A DNA stretch of 64,000 nucleotides, taken from Sorghum bicolor. Lineage: Eukaryota > Streptophyta > Magnoliopsida > Poales > Poaceae. Below, in pieces: positions 19,401 through 30,351 of this stretch. Position numbers and translations under genes: made by a program. Below the pieces are notes generated by a model. The model made no database searches. It saw nothing but the letters and a program-made list of their open reading frames with translations, and was not told where the DNA came from. The stretch is taken from assembly GCF_000003195.3 (NCBI RefSeq), contig NC_012872.2:56773695-56837694 (forward strand), written 5' to 3'. The number at the start of each line of letters is the position of its first letter. Positions within the stretch are counted from its first letter, which is position 1.

Positions 19401-20135
19401 TTCTTCCTCTGATTTGGCTCCGTCGTCGGCTCTAGCGTCTTTGTGCTCACCGGTCACGAGACGTGCTTTGACGCCGGCCTGGCCATCCTGCTAGCCTACA
19501 TCGTCACGGGCTTCTCACGCTGCTCTCATTGGACGCCGGCTCGTTCTCGTACTTGTGCGTCGAGCTTGGGGACCTGGGCGTCGTACCTCATAGTGCTCAT
19601 CGACCGCGATAGTGACACACTCCACATCCATGACCGCATGGTGAAGGGGGAAGTGACGGCCTGTGGATGGGGAAAAAGAATGCAGCAGTCCCACATGTGG
19701 ACGTGAAAAAATATACAAAGGCAATTTAGCCATTAGCCACTTTTAGCTACCACTAGCTCGACTGAAACTGTGATTGTGTACATTTTGACCTGTAGCTAAA
19801 CTTTAGTTGATCTTTTAGCTAGACCGTGTGAATCCTTATGAGCTAAATTTAGCCCGTGGATCTAAAGAATCATGTAACGTGATTCACAACATTTAGTATG
19901 TGTAAACTACTAAAATCATAATTAGAATAGCTGTGGTTGGTTGTGTACATCCATATCAGATCAGTGTGGAGGTGGAAGTTATGTCCCTTTTGCACAAACA
20001 CAAGCATTTTCGGCTGAGCACGCGAAATGAACATTGAACGGAAAAGGATAAGCCTAACCTACTGTTGTTGCGGTTGTCAAAAAAAAAAAGTTTGGGGCAC
20101 GTCTCCACTCCTATCCTATCCTAGTCCTAGCATGA
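16421..20135. other. Intergenic DNA with degenerate repeats, no supported gene
   Basis: Mostly AT-rich. Diverged Stowaway-like sequence is visible around 16,860-17,010. A 96-bp tandem duplication lies at 17,408-17,597. A segment at 18,415-18,545 is full of TTAAACGGT/ATTTAAATGG palindromic phrases. GC-richer patches at 17,590-17,900 and 19,290-19,700 have open frames without recognisable domains; the latter (plus strand, 19,443-19,706) could be a gene fragment, but I cannot name one. Confidence 0.5.
17408..17597. repeat. 96-bp tandem duplication
   Basis: The phrase CTAAGTTTTGCATCAG starts at 17,408 and again at 17,504. The two 90-odd-base copies differ at only a handful of positions, so this is a recent local duplication. 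Confidence 0.9.
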
Positions 20136-20375
20136 TACTTCCTCCGTTCCCGAAAGCTTCAACTCCTAGAATCCATGCCAGTCAAATTTTTCTAGCTTTG
20201 ACCAACTTTATAGAAAAGAGTATCAATATCTATGACATTATCTTACGAAAATATATTCTATAATAAATTTAATGGTATTAATTTGGTACTATAAATCTTA
20301 GCATTTTTTCTATAAATTTGGTTAAAGTTGTAAAAGTTTGACTTAAGACAATTCTAGAAATTGCAGGAGGGAGTA
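20136..20375. mobile_element. Stowaway-like MITE
   Basis: A 240-bp element between TA dinucleotides. Its inverted termini are CTTCCTCCGTTCCC at left and GCAGGAGGGAG at right, of the common Stowaway type. The interior is AT-rich with phrases such as AAAATATATTCTATAATAAA that recur in other MITEs of this window. Confidence 0.85.
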
Positions 20376-21180
20376 TGCTATCAGGCGCGGATAAAAGCGA
20401 GCCCGATGGTCACTACATTATCCAACTGCTGTTGCGGTGCACAGGGGTGAGAGGGGACTTTTGAACGCGAAGCTCGCGCTTTTGGCCTTTTGCCCGTTGG
20501 GCTTGGGTCGTCAGAACTCATCAGAAGCCCGACACACGGGCAAGCGGAGCGGTGAGCGGAGCCGCGCGCGTAGCTGCCGTTGGTGGGGTAGTAGGCGGCT
20601 GCGGGAGCTCGTGTCGTGTCCGCTTCTGGCTTTTGTGCCCTCGCCCAGCATCGGGTCGAGGTCGGGTCTGGCGGCCGCTTTGCGTGCCTGCAAGGCTTCT
20701 TCCTGCCTGCCGCTGGCGCGCTCTTTCTTGCCGTTGCAAAAATACAAATTCCAGAGCTTATTTCAAACCTTCGTTCCTGGCCGCCAACCTTTATTTTAAC
20801 TTTTCTAGCTTCTGTACGCACTTGTGTGGTTTCGTATCCCAGCTTGTTGCTTCCCGCTTTTGGAAAATTATTAGCCGCCCTTTTTTTTTAAGCTCATCAT
20901 CCATGATTTGCGTTTTGTTTCTCTCTCTCTATAATAATAATGGTGATTTGCGTATTGAAAGTGCGTCTCCGACTGCGTTAGCTCATGCATGAATCTGTGC
21001 GTTTCCAGTACGGGTTTGGGCGCACTGGCTTTTTTAGCCTGGGTGGGCATTTTAGGTGGTGAGCATTATGCACTAGCTAGCTAGTGATGGAATTGAAATC
21101 CCAACTAATTGTCATGCCACTTAAGAGATGATGTATGTGTTGCGTGAAGCCTCGGCACGCCCGTGGTTTTGGATTTTGAC
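20376..21180. other. GC-rich island, no supported gene
   Basis: From 20,380 to 20,760 the sequence is GC-rich and open in several phases on both strands. None gives a recognisable protein. The remainder is AT-rich. It may be a remnant promoter or first exon, but no adjoining coding region is visible. Confidence 0.4.
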
Positions 21181-21385
21181 ACTGTAACATTTTTATTTTT
21201 ATTTGACAAATGTTGTCTAATCAAAGAGTAACTAGTCTTAAAAAATTCGTCTCGTGATTTACAGACAAACTATGCAATTAGTTTTTATTTTCATTTATAT
21301 TTAATGTTGCATGCATGTACAGCAAGATTCAATGTGATGAGGAATCTTGATTTTTTTTTTGTTTTTGAGGTGAACTAAACAAGGC
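21181..21385. mobile_element. Tourist-like MITE, left end missing
   Basis: The right terminus AACTAAACAAGGCC (ending near 21,385) and the interior (ATTTGACAAATGTTGTC, TTTACAGACAAACTATGCAATTAG) match the family that is intact at 23,955-24,192. The GGCCTTGTTTAG left terminus is absent. Confidence 0.75.
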
Positions 21386-21572
21386 CTTGACTTGAGCTTA
21401 TCTGCCGAATCTATCAGTCATTTAACAATATTTTTCTCTTATAATAATTTAGCGAACAATACTTTCATAGTTTTTTAGACAAACGAACAAGCTCAATTGT
21501 TCAAGGTAGGTGCATCGGGCAATTGATCTTGGGTAATTTGAAGGCAAACAAAACACATGTACTCCTATGTAC

Positions 21573-21835
21573 TACTCTCTCCATACCTATAAAGAAAGTC
21601 GTTTAGGACAATGACATAGTTTTCAAAGCTTAACTTTGACTTTTTATTTTTATAAATTTTTTTATCAAAAAGTGGTATATGTATATTTTTATGAAAGTAT
21701 TTTTCAAGACAAATCTATTCATATGGTTTCCATATTTCCAAACTCAATAATTTAAAAGTTATTTCATAATTTATATTCTCAATGTTTGACCTAAACCTTG
21801 TACAAAACGACTTTTTTACGTGTATAGAGAGAGTA
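21573..21835. mobile_element. Stowaway-like MITE
   Basis: A 263-bp element bounded by TA. Termini are CTCTCTCCATACCTATAAAG at left and TATAGAGAGAG at right. AAGTCGTTT near the left end pairs with AAAACGACTT near the right end, extending the terminal inverted repeat. Confidence 0.85.
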
Positions 21836-22227
21836 TCTTATTAGTTCTCAGTTATAATATTAATTCGACCACTCTTACTTTTTTGATTAAATTCTCTGTA
21901 AATATATTTGTTTTTGTCTACGCTTTGCTCATGGATTCATTGGCTACAACTTTTTTTTATTAAGTTATATAAAAACTCACCTTTATTTTACAGGTGGTTC
22001 CCATAGACCAAGCTTGAGCGACTAGTCGTGTTTACCAAAAATGGTCCAGCAAAGTTGAAGTCTGACACTTATAAAGTGAAATAATCCTACAGACAAACGG
22101 ATCAATGGAATTTACAGCTAGGCTAATCCAGGAACAAAGACGAAAATAATGCAGGCATACGCTCGTGTGTCTGGAACGAACAAGAGAAATGCATGCGTCG
22201 GCCACCCACTAATCAATAAACATCTAT

Positions 22228-22250
22228 CCCCCCCCCCCCCCCCCCCCCCC
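22228..22250. repeat. Homopolymer of 23 C
   Basis: An uninterrupted run of 23 C between CATCTAT and GGTAAC. The minus strand therefore carries a G23 run. Confidence 0.9.
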
Positions 22251-22495
22251 GGTAACAGATAAAACAAAACAATAGCTTATGCGCCGCAAAAGTGCTTTCG
22301 CACTCAAAGTAGCAGTAGGCGTACACTTTGCTAAACTGCAGTTCTAGAAGCCCTAACTAGCTGATAAAAGTCTTTTTGTATGCAATGAGAAGATTTTCTT
22401 TTACAGTCTTCTCTCCGTCCTGCCCTCCACCTGTAAAATACTCACCTACTTCCATAAGAAAAAGAAAAAAAAACTCACCTACTAAGTAAGTCTGT

Positions 22496-23040
22496 TACTC
22501 CCTCTCTCTCTATCAAAGAATAGAATGCTTAGGGTCTGTTTAGATCTTAAATCTTTACATTCCAAAACTTTTGGCTGTAAACTTTACATTCAAATAGGTG
22601 TTTAAATGCTTTCCAAATATTTTGGTCTGCAACACACAATACACGGGTCCCTAAACAAGTTTACACAGTTTTGAGACTCCAAGGTCCCAAATTCCAAATC
22701 TTTATAGCCAAATTTTACAAGTCACTGTTTAGATCCATTCTTCCAAAAAGTGCTCATTTCTCCAAAAGTTTTGGCTGTTTGACTGCATCTAAACAGGGCC
22801 TTACTTTTTAAAAAGTCAAATAGTTTCAATTTTGACTAAATTTATATAAAATATACTAACATTCATGATACAAAAATAAGCACCGTTACAAGTCGTACAT
22901 TTTCTGCCAGACAACAGTATTTTTCTCTCATAATAAATCAGCGAACAATATTTTCAATCATAGCTTTTAAACCAGTGAACAGGCTATAAAGGTAAAATAT
23001 ATTTTCATAATAAATTTATTTGAAGACACAAATATTAAAT
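22496..23040. mobile_element. Interrupted Stowaway-like MITE and hAT-like fragment
   Basis: A Stowaway-type left end (TACTCCCTCTCTCTCTATC, 22,496) is broken at 22,531 by a Tourist-like insertion and resumes at 22,804 with AT-rich Stowaway-like sequence. Its right end is not recognisable. A fragment at 22,915-22,990 (CTCATAATAAATCAGCGAAC, CAGTGAACAGGC) resembles another copy at 21,425-21,490, a different small element family. Confidence 0.5.
22532..22800. mobile_element. Tourist-like MITE nested in a Stowaway
   Basis: A 269-bp element. Left terminus GGGTCTGTTTAGATC and right terminus GCATCTAAACAGGGCC are inverted, and both flanks carry TTA (22,529-22,531 and 22,801-22,803). The PIF/Harbinger class is given by the TTA target duplication. 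Confidence 0.85.
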
Positions 23041-23954
23041 CTACTTTATTTTAAAGTTTATCAAATTTAAGTTAGTTTGACTAGCACAAATCCTATAGTT
23101 ACATTTTTTTTGTGCAAGAAGAGAGTTGCTATAATTTTTTCTTTCTTTCTTTGACATCGTAGGCAGGCCATCCCGGCCCGTTTGCTTCTGTCGCTTGTGC
23201 CGCCGATCATGAAGTCGGATCACTGTCTCTCTCTCTAGTACGGGTACTCCTAAACGTTCATACATCACCGCTTGTCCCGTTCAGCTCTACTCGGCAAATT
23301 CCACTGACGATCGGCCGTTGGGAGCACCTCATTCCGGCCGGAGGATCCTAGAGCACTCGTGTCGTCGTGCCTGCAAGTGCAGTCCTGCACCTCCTTCCAT
23401 GCCACCCACCGCAATTCCGTTCGGAGGTCGCCGTCTCGGCGTCTTTCCCCGCCCCCCACACGCGTTCGGCAAAAAACCGGCCCCTTTGTTTTCTTTATTT
23501 ATGCGTTCCCGACGGCGTTCTTCGCTTTTCTTACGCGCTGACTGCGACGGCGTCGTTGGGTTCGGTACGCCTGACCGCCCGCCCGCGAGTGTCGGTGACG
23601 GCATGCTGCTGATCCGGCCGGCATCCGCTGCTGGGCCTGGGGCGCTTGGCGCACGGGTCCTCTCGGCTCTCGGCTCTCGGCGCTACGGTCAGACGGCGGC
23701 CGGCCGACGGTCACCGCCAGTCACCACGCGCGCGGCGGCCGTCGCCATCGATCGAGAGGTGCCCGCGCTACGTGTCGCGCGGCGCGTGGCTGCCCGCGAG
23801 CGAGGTGACTGGACTGTGGCTTCGGATAAAATCGGCAGGTGGCGGCGGTACGGGTCAGGGGATCTGATCTGCTGCTGCTCGCTTTCGTACGCGCTCGTCC
23901 TTGTGTTGTGCGCTTCCTTTCCCATTACCGTTTCCCCTTCTTGAGGCCCTGTTA
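23041..23954. other. GC-rich island, no supported gene
   Basis: From about 23,160 to 23,945 the GC content is high, with a plus-strand frame of about 208 codons (23,318-23,944) and overlapping frames on both strands. The predicted peptide is arginine, alanine and proline rich and has no motif I recognise. Equally long frames overlap it in other phases, so composition explains them. Confidence 0.45.
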
Positions 23955-24192
23955 GGCCTTGTTTAGTTCCAAACTTTTTTTTACTGAATGGACATTATAA
24001 TATTTTTGTTTATATTTGATAAATATTATTTAATCATAGACTAATTAAGCTGAAAAAATTTAAATTACAGGTAAATTATGTAATTAGTTAATTTTTTTAT
24101 CTATACTTAATGCTTAATGCATGTGCTGTAAGATTTGATGTGACCGAAAATATGAAAAAATTTACAAATTTTTTTGGTAACTAAACAAGGCC
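23955..24192. mobile_element. Tourist-like MITE, complete copy
   Basis: A 238-bp element with termini GGCCTTGTTTAGTTCC and GGTAACTAAACAAGGCC and target duplication TTA at 23,952-23,954 and 24,193-24,195. Other copies in the window are at 21,181, 24,196, 24,433, 26,963 and 28,188. The family is very abundant in sorghum, which supports the species inference. Confidence 0.9.
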
Positions 24193-24195
24193 TTA

Positions 24196-24429
24196 AGTTG
24201 CATTTTTTTTTGCAAAATGGACATTATAGCATTTTCGTTTATATTTAACAAATATATGTCCAATTATGGACTAACTAGGCTCAAAAGATTCATCTCGCAA
24301 ATTACAGACAAGCTATGCAAATTAGTTATTTTTTTATTCTACATTTAGTGCTCCATGCATGTGCCTAAGATTCAATGTGACGGAGAATATGAAAAATTTT
24401 GCAAAATTTCTTAGAAACTAAACAAGGCC
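24196..24429. mobile_element. Tourist-like MITE, second unit of a train
   Basis: It begins directly after the TTA of the preceding copy, lacks its own GGCCTTGTTTAG left terminus, and ends with AACTAAACAAGGCC followed by TTA (24,430-24,432). Confidence 0.8.
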
Positions 24430-24432
24430 TTA

Positions 24433-24636
24433 GTTCGTAATTTTTTTCAGCTATTGTAACATTTTCGTTTGTATTTGATAATTATTATTCAGCCATACAC
24501 TAACTAGGCTTAAAAGATTCATTTTGCAAATTATAAATAAACTGTGTAATTAGTTATTTTTATTTATATTTAATGCTCCGCATATGAATCTAAAGATTCG
24601 ATGCAATGGTGAATCTTAAAAACTTTTGGAAACTAA
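24433..24636. mobile_element. Tourist-like MITE, third unit of a train
   Basis: Same interior phrases (AACATTTTCGTTT, TAATTAGTTATTTTTATTTA, AAAGATTCGATGCAATG) as the two preceding units. Both termini are abbreviated, and the unit abuts the next element at 24,637. Confidence 0.75.
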
Positions 24637-24964
24637 GGGCCTGTTTGGTACAGCTCACAACAGCTTCATGAGCTGTTGTGAGCTGTTTTTTTTTTTGCCA
24701 AACACTTATTTCCAAAACAGCTTCATGGGCGAAGCTGTTTTTCTACTCCTCTCACAAAGACATAAGTTGGATGAAGCTAGAAAAAGTAGCTTATTGCAGC
24801 TTCTCCCTCATTTCTCTCTCTCAACTATGCATGAAGTAGTTGGTGAAGTTATTTTGCCAAACACTTTCTCCAAAACAGCTCAGCTTCATCTAGAAAGTCA
24901 CTCATAAAACTATTTTCTAAAAAAACAGCTTTACTAATGAAGCTGAGCTGTGCCAAACAAACCT
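24637..24964. mobile_element. Tourist-like MITE with palindromic ends
   Basis: A different family. The left end GGGCCTGTTTGGTACAGCTC is inverted at the right end as GAGCTGTGCCAAACAAACCT, with TAA on both sides (24,634-24,636 and 24,965-24,967). Near the left end CAGCTCACAACAGCT and AGCTGTTGTGAGCTG form an almost perfect hairpin (24,651-24,687). Confidence 0.85.
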
Positions 24965-26962
24965 TAAATAAATAAGACCTGAGTTTCGTTTTTTTTTCCT
25001 GCTTGCGTTGCGAGTTGCGACGGTGAAAGAAGGCTGCCGTGTTTTTTTAAGCCGCGGCGGGCGGCGGCGTGCTTCGTGCGATCAACAAATCACCGACCGC
25101 GACGCGATCGCGGTTCCTGGATCTGATCTTCGTCGTCCTGGCGGCTCGCCTGCTCCGTCCCGCTCCTCGCGTGCCGCCCGGTGATACTTTACGCGACGGA
25201 CGGCACCAACCCTACGACCTGGATGGATGATGGATGGATGGATGCCTTGCTTGCCCGGCCATCGCCATACCACTGCCCCAGCTGCATGCATCATGCACCG
25301 CTGCTGCGCGTGCATGTGCCCTCTCCCGTGTGTACCAGCTTTACTGACCGTGTAAAATACGGCATGCGCGCTCGTATGCTACGTTTGAGTTTAGGGGCAT
25401 GATTTGTTACGAGAAAAAAATACTATTGAACAGCTAGCAGATTTGATAAATAAACTTAAGCGAATATAGGTTATATATAAGCAAATAGAACTAGTGTTAT
25501 ATTTTCTTGATAGACGCGGCCGATAGATGCGCATAGCTAGCCGTGCCAGCTTTATTAACTTCTAAAATTCTGATTACAATCAGTCTATTTACTTGAGCTT
25601 ATCAACTGAATATATTAGTTTATTAATAGTATTTTTCTATTACAATAAATTGGTTCGCCTGCCTATGAGTAGTATGTGCGCATCACGCGTAAGGTGGAAT
25701 GCATGGCACCCGCTATTTTTCTTGACTTTCACGAAGAATCTTCATCGGTTCTTGTCCTCTCCCTTGGTGCAATGAATTTTTTTTCTTCCAAAAAATTAAA
25801 GACACGATCGATTGAGTATTGTTTGTGAAGCGTAGCACCTGTGAAATATAATTAAGCGTGGATCGTACCAATTGACGTGTCGGAGAAAACTGGTTCAACA
25901 ATATTTGGGACCAATAAAATACCCACACGATGACCTACCGGAGGGAAAAGATGCCGATGCACTAACATACACGAGCAGCAGACATACATGCACGCAAAAT
26001 AATCCCTGAAATGAGGAAAAGGACCGGTCCGTATGGCGATGACGTATCGCTTCTGCTTTCTGCCATCTCACGTGATCGATGAAAGGGAGTTAGTTGCTAA
26101 TGCTCATGACCTCATGTATATATACGTTCCCGCAGCCAGCACCTAATTTCATAAATCCATGAGGCGTACTAAAGAATTGTTGGACAGCAGCACTCGATCA
26201 TTGGCACATCATGCCTCGTTGCTCGCGTTTTGGTTGGTAGTAAAAAAGGTCCTCAAGTTGTTATAATTGGGGCACACACATGAGATTTGGTTCATTTCAT
26301 ATGTTGCAATATGAAGAAAAATAAGCATAATCCATGTGCTCAACTAATCAGTGACCACTATTATAAAGTAGTGGAGAGATGACGACGGGCCCTGCATATG
26401 CTCTCGTATATATGATGTGTCTATGTGAACTGACCAAACTCTCTCAATTTTGCTCCGAAGTCTTTCCAAAACCATAAATCAGACTTGTTCTGTCGGTCCA
26501 TAGAGGCAAGCCTTGTGCAGCTTTATATATTGGGACCATTTCCAAATGCGCATAGGGCTTCCTGCTCACTGCGAAATGAAAGGGAATCATTAGTGAATGG
26601 GGTTACCACTGTCATCATTCATCCATATATGTCATCACCTAGGCTAGATAATGAGCCAAGTACACTTAGAAAACCACTTTGAAATGGTCAAGGGCCAAGC
26701 GTAACATTGTACATTGTCTGTTATATTTGAGTTAGTGGTGTTTTTTAAAATTTAGCGATAAGTTTAGAGGACAAATCGAAACTTACTTCTACGTATACAG
26801 CAGGAAGTAGGCTACAAGTTCTTTTCCTTGTGTAAACCGATATTGATTTGAATGCATGCCTAGTCCATCAAAAGTACTATCTTTGTCCGAAAAAGGATAC
26901 AAGTCGATCTTTTCGATACAAACTTAGTAGCCATGCAAAATTATGCATGTGTCCCTACTTTA
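24965..26962. other. Intergenic DNA, no supported gene
   Basis: It contains a GC-rich patch at 25,020-25,390 with a GGATGGAT repeat near 25,220-25,240, otherwise AT-rich. No open frame has a recognisable domain, and I see no element with paired ends. Confidence 0.5.
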
Positions 26963-27195
26963 GGGCTTGTTTAGTTCGCAAAAAAATTTAAAATTCTCCG
27001 TCACATCGAATCTTTGGTCGTATGCATGGAGCATTAAGTATAGACGAAAATAAAAACTAACTGCACAGTTTATCTGTAATTTATGAGATAAATCTTTTAA
27101 GACTAGTTACTCCGTGATTGGATATTGTTTGTCAAATAAAAACGAAATGCTACAGTAGCCAAAAATAAAAAAAATTTGCGAACTAAATAAGGCCT
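26963..27195. mobile_element. Tourist-like MITE
   Basis: Another member of the GGCCTTGTTTAGTT family, with GGGCTTGTTTAGTTCGC at left and GCGAACTAAATAAGGCCT at right. TTA lies immediately on both sides. Confidence 0.85.
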
Positions 27196-28082
27196 TTATT
27201 CTCTCCGATGCATTAGCCAGGCCCCACATGCCAGACCACTAAAGTCCAAACCCCCTCTCAGACACTTGATAGCTAACCTCTCCCTGCCTAGAAAAATGTA
27301 GAATTGGATTCTTTCTAAATAAGCGTTAGAGAGTCTAAATTTACATGCTTTTTAAGGATGAAGGGAGTATTTGCTCAGCCTAACGAATGGCGTGAAGCAA
27401 GCTCCAAACAAAGTCAATGCATTATTACGATATAAAAATCATCATGTGTACCGCTTGCGAGAAACAGCTCTTCTCGGTACGGTTCGAGTTGGGCCAGAGA
27501 ACAGAGTTACTACAGAGATCACAAATCGAGAGGCAGAGAGAAGGATCGATCATTACACGACACCACGATGCATATATATCCGGGACACGGTTGGCGTCAC
27601 CGTGTGACGCACCAGTCACGTGCGTGTGTAGTGGTAGCGCCGTATGTATGATCATGATCTTCACGCCGCTCTCGCTTGCGTTTGAGCTGAGGCACCGACT
27701 GCGGGGCCGGTACGGTGTGGGCGTGCATGGGATCCGAGCAGGTGGAGTGGAGAAAGCCTTGACGCGTCGCAGGGGCCACCGCGCGCGCCGTCGTCGTCGT
27801 CGTCGTCTTCGTCGCGTCGACGCATGGGCTGCGTGAGATGGCGGTGCACGGTGCTAGCTAATTGCAGCAAGGGATCATCGCACTAGCAGTGCGCTGACGA
27901 CGGCGACGCTTCAGCACGAGACAAGGCCACCCTTTCTCGATGGAGATTGTGCGGTGGTCCGGCCGGTTGGTCCTCGCTGTGTAGTGTGTGGGGAGTGGTG
28001 GTGTGGCTAGCACCTGCTGCCATGCACGCCATCAGCAGCTACACAGCTTCTTTTCCTCGACAGTTGTCGGCAACACACGGTG

Positions 28083-28086
<4 letters not shown>
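27196..28086. other. GC-rich intergenic segment, no supported gene
   Basis: Between 27,590 and 28,080 the sequence is GC-rich with a short GTC trinucleotide run near 27,788-27,806. Open frames on both strands overlap and carry only low-complexity arginine-rich or aspartate-rich peptides. I see no gene. Confidence 0.5.

Positions 28087-28124
<38 letters not shown>
28087..28124. repeat. (AT)19 microsatellite
   Basis: An uninterrupted 38-base alternating AT run, likely polymorphic. Confidence 0.95.
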
Positions 28125-28127
<3 letters not shown>

Positions 28128-28187
28128 CCTGTCCTAGAAATGCAAGTCTCATTATAGATGGGCCTGTCAGAAAGAGACTCGACTATA

Positions 28188-28420
28188 GGTCTTGTTTAGT
28201 TTCTAAAAAAATTTTAAGATTTCTCATCATATCGAATCTTGCGGCATATGTATGGAGCACTAAATATAAATAAAAACAAAAATTAATTGTGCAGTTTGCC
28301 TGTAAATCACAAGATGAATCTTTTAAACTTAGTTAGTCCATGATTGGATAATATTTGTCAAATAAAAACGAAAGTGCTACAGTGCCTCAAAACCTAAAAT
28401 TTTGGAAACTGAACAAGGCC
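28188..28420. mobile_element. Tourist-like MITE
   Basis: GGTCTTGTTTAGTTTC at left and GAAACTGAACAAGGCC at right, with family interior phrases such as CAGTTTGCCTGTAAATCACAA. Confidence 0.85.
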
Positions 28421-29651
28421 TAAAGACAATACGCTTAGAACCATCAAGCAGGCAGACTAGATTATATTACCAGAAAGCTCTGGCAGGTCGTGCGTAATTC
28501 ATCAGTCATCAGTTCATCACGATACAGCTGGGGGTGTTAAGGTCAATGCAAAATGCTAAATTACCTTACAGCGGTAATAAGGATGTGGACACATGGTAGT
28601 TTCAGAACTAGACTAGAGGATTGTTTGAAAAAAGAGAGGCGCCCGAGAGACAGAGGATTAGTGTTTTTTTAGCAGAATAGACCTTTATTATTCTTCATTG
28701 AGCAAGAAAAGAGAAGGAATAACGTTGTTTCAACCGGCCCGGCCCATCTCATCAGTTCTAAAGCAAACCAACATGGATGATGGGCCCTGCATGCTTGTTT
28801 TGTCTTTTGATTGGGTGAGATTTCCGAAGGACGAGATAGAACACAAGAGAAGCACATGTGGAATTTGGGTCACTAAAAACAACATGTGGAATTTAGGAAA
28901 AAGTCCATTTAATATCGATAAGATACATAGCATACGTCCGTCCTAACGAACTCCTTCCTGCATCCATTCATTCATCGCCCACTTCTCCCCACCTCGGCAT
29001 ATCCGCACCACGCCGCGACGCTCCTCCACCGAGCCGTGCCCCCACGCGTCCACCCCCATGCACGTCGCACGAGCGCGCGTGTGGCTTGAATGGGCCATAG
29101 GTACTAAATTTTGGTTGGCCAAGCGGCTAATTAATTGATGCATTGAGATACTTGGGGTCTCTTGACTTTGACACTAAAAGAGTCAACTGACAACCTTAAC
29201 CACTCTAGTAACTGAGCTCTCGGTGAGTTCACTAGGTCTTACCTACCACACAATCATCATTATACCAATCTTTCTCAATCATCTCCTTCCATATTTCTCC
29301 ACTTTGCATTAAAGCAGACACGGTTCTCAACCAAGTGCATGACTAGTACATTGTCTCATTGTCACCCCGTATGGTGTGCATATGTAGTTGGACAAATAGG
29401 TCAAACACAATGGGCCCACATTGGCCTAGCCGTAGCACAAGACACCATGATCGCTATTGTGCAGTACATGCTTGCATGGCCTCGAGTGTCGGCCCATGCT
29501 TGTACTGTGATTCTCACTCACGGTGTTAGAGCAAGCCTTAATATAGATAGTGGGCTGGCACTATGCTGACATAATCCTTATCAGTTGTTGGATGTTTCAT
29601 ATGCTTTCTCAATCATTGGATGCTCTTGATGGAAAACCCTAAATGTAAAAA
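28421..29651. other. Intergenic DNA, no supported gene
   Basis: No splice-supported or domain-bearing frame. The segment ends with the 8-base target duplication TGTAAAAA (29,644-29,651) of the hAT-like element that follows. Confidence 0.5.
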
Positions 29652-30351
29652 TAAAGATGGCAACAGGTAAAAACCCGTTGAGTTTTGCTATCACAAACCC
29701 ATGCCCATTAACATAAAATATGTCCGCTAAAGAACTCATGACCCGTCACGGGTTTTGATTTTGTGCCCAAACCCATGCCTATCGCGTTACGGGTATTTAA
29801 CGGGTTGCCCGTGTCCGTCACAACATATCACAAGATGGTCATCCAGTCAAGTGAGCAAGTCTACTTTATAGCGCACCAAAATACTAAGTTGAATCAATTG
29901 GCAAGGTGAGATTCATATTGTGTGTTATTGCACCTCCGCACTAGACATTTGCGAGTTGTGACAGAAACACTCACCTCTAGCATGCACTCGGCCATGACCT
30001 GCTAATGCTCGGTGCCAACATCTATCATATCTTTGAGTCCAAATGAACCGAGTATATGCACTAAGACGCACTAGCTAGCTGCAGTTTTCACATAAAGAGC
30101 TTCTACTAAAAAAAGTATGGAGCATGCATGTTCTCTATTTCGTTTATTTTTTCTTGCATTTTGTACTTTATGTACTAATTATATTGTGTGATGATATGGT
30201 GAACCGGGTTTAAAAAACCCATAGGTTTACGGGTTTGGGTACTACACACCCAGACCCATGCCCAAGTCTAGCTTTTGCCCCATTAACAAACCCACAGGTA
30301 GCAAAGTTGACTCATATCTTTACCCTAATAGAGCAAAAACTCATCGGGTTT

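Noticed and set aside
19443..19706. Fragment of a membrane protein gene
   Set aside because: The predicted peptide has one weakly hydrophobic stretch only and no recognisable family. It is open on the other strand too.
23318..23944. 208-codon plus-strand gene in a GC-rich island
   Set aside because: Long frames exist in several phases on both strands there, the peptide is low-complexity, and no splice, motif or domain support is present.
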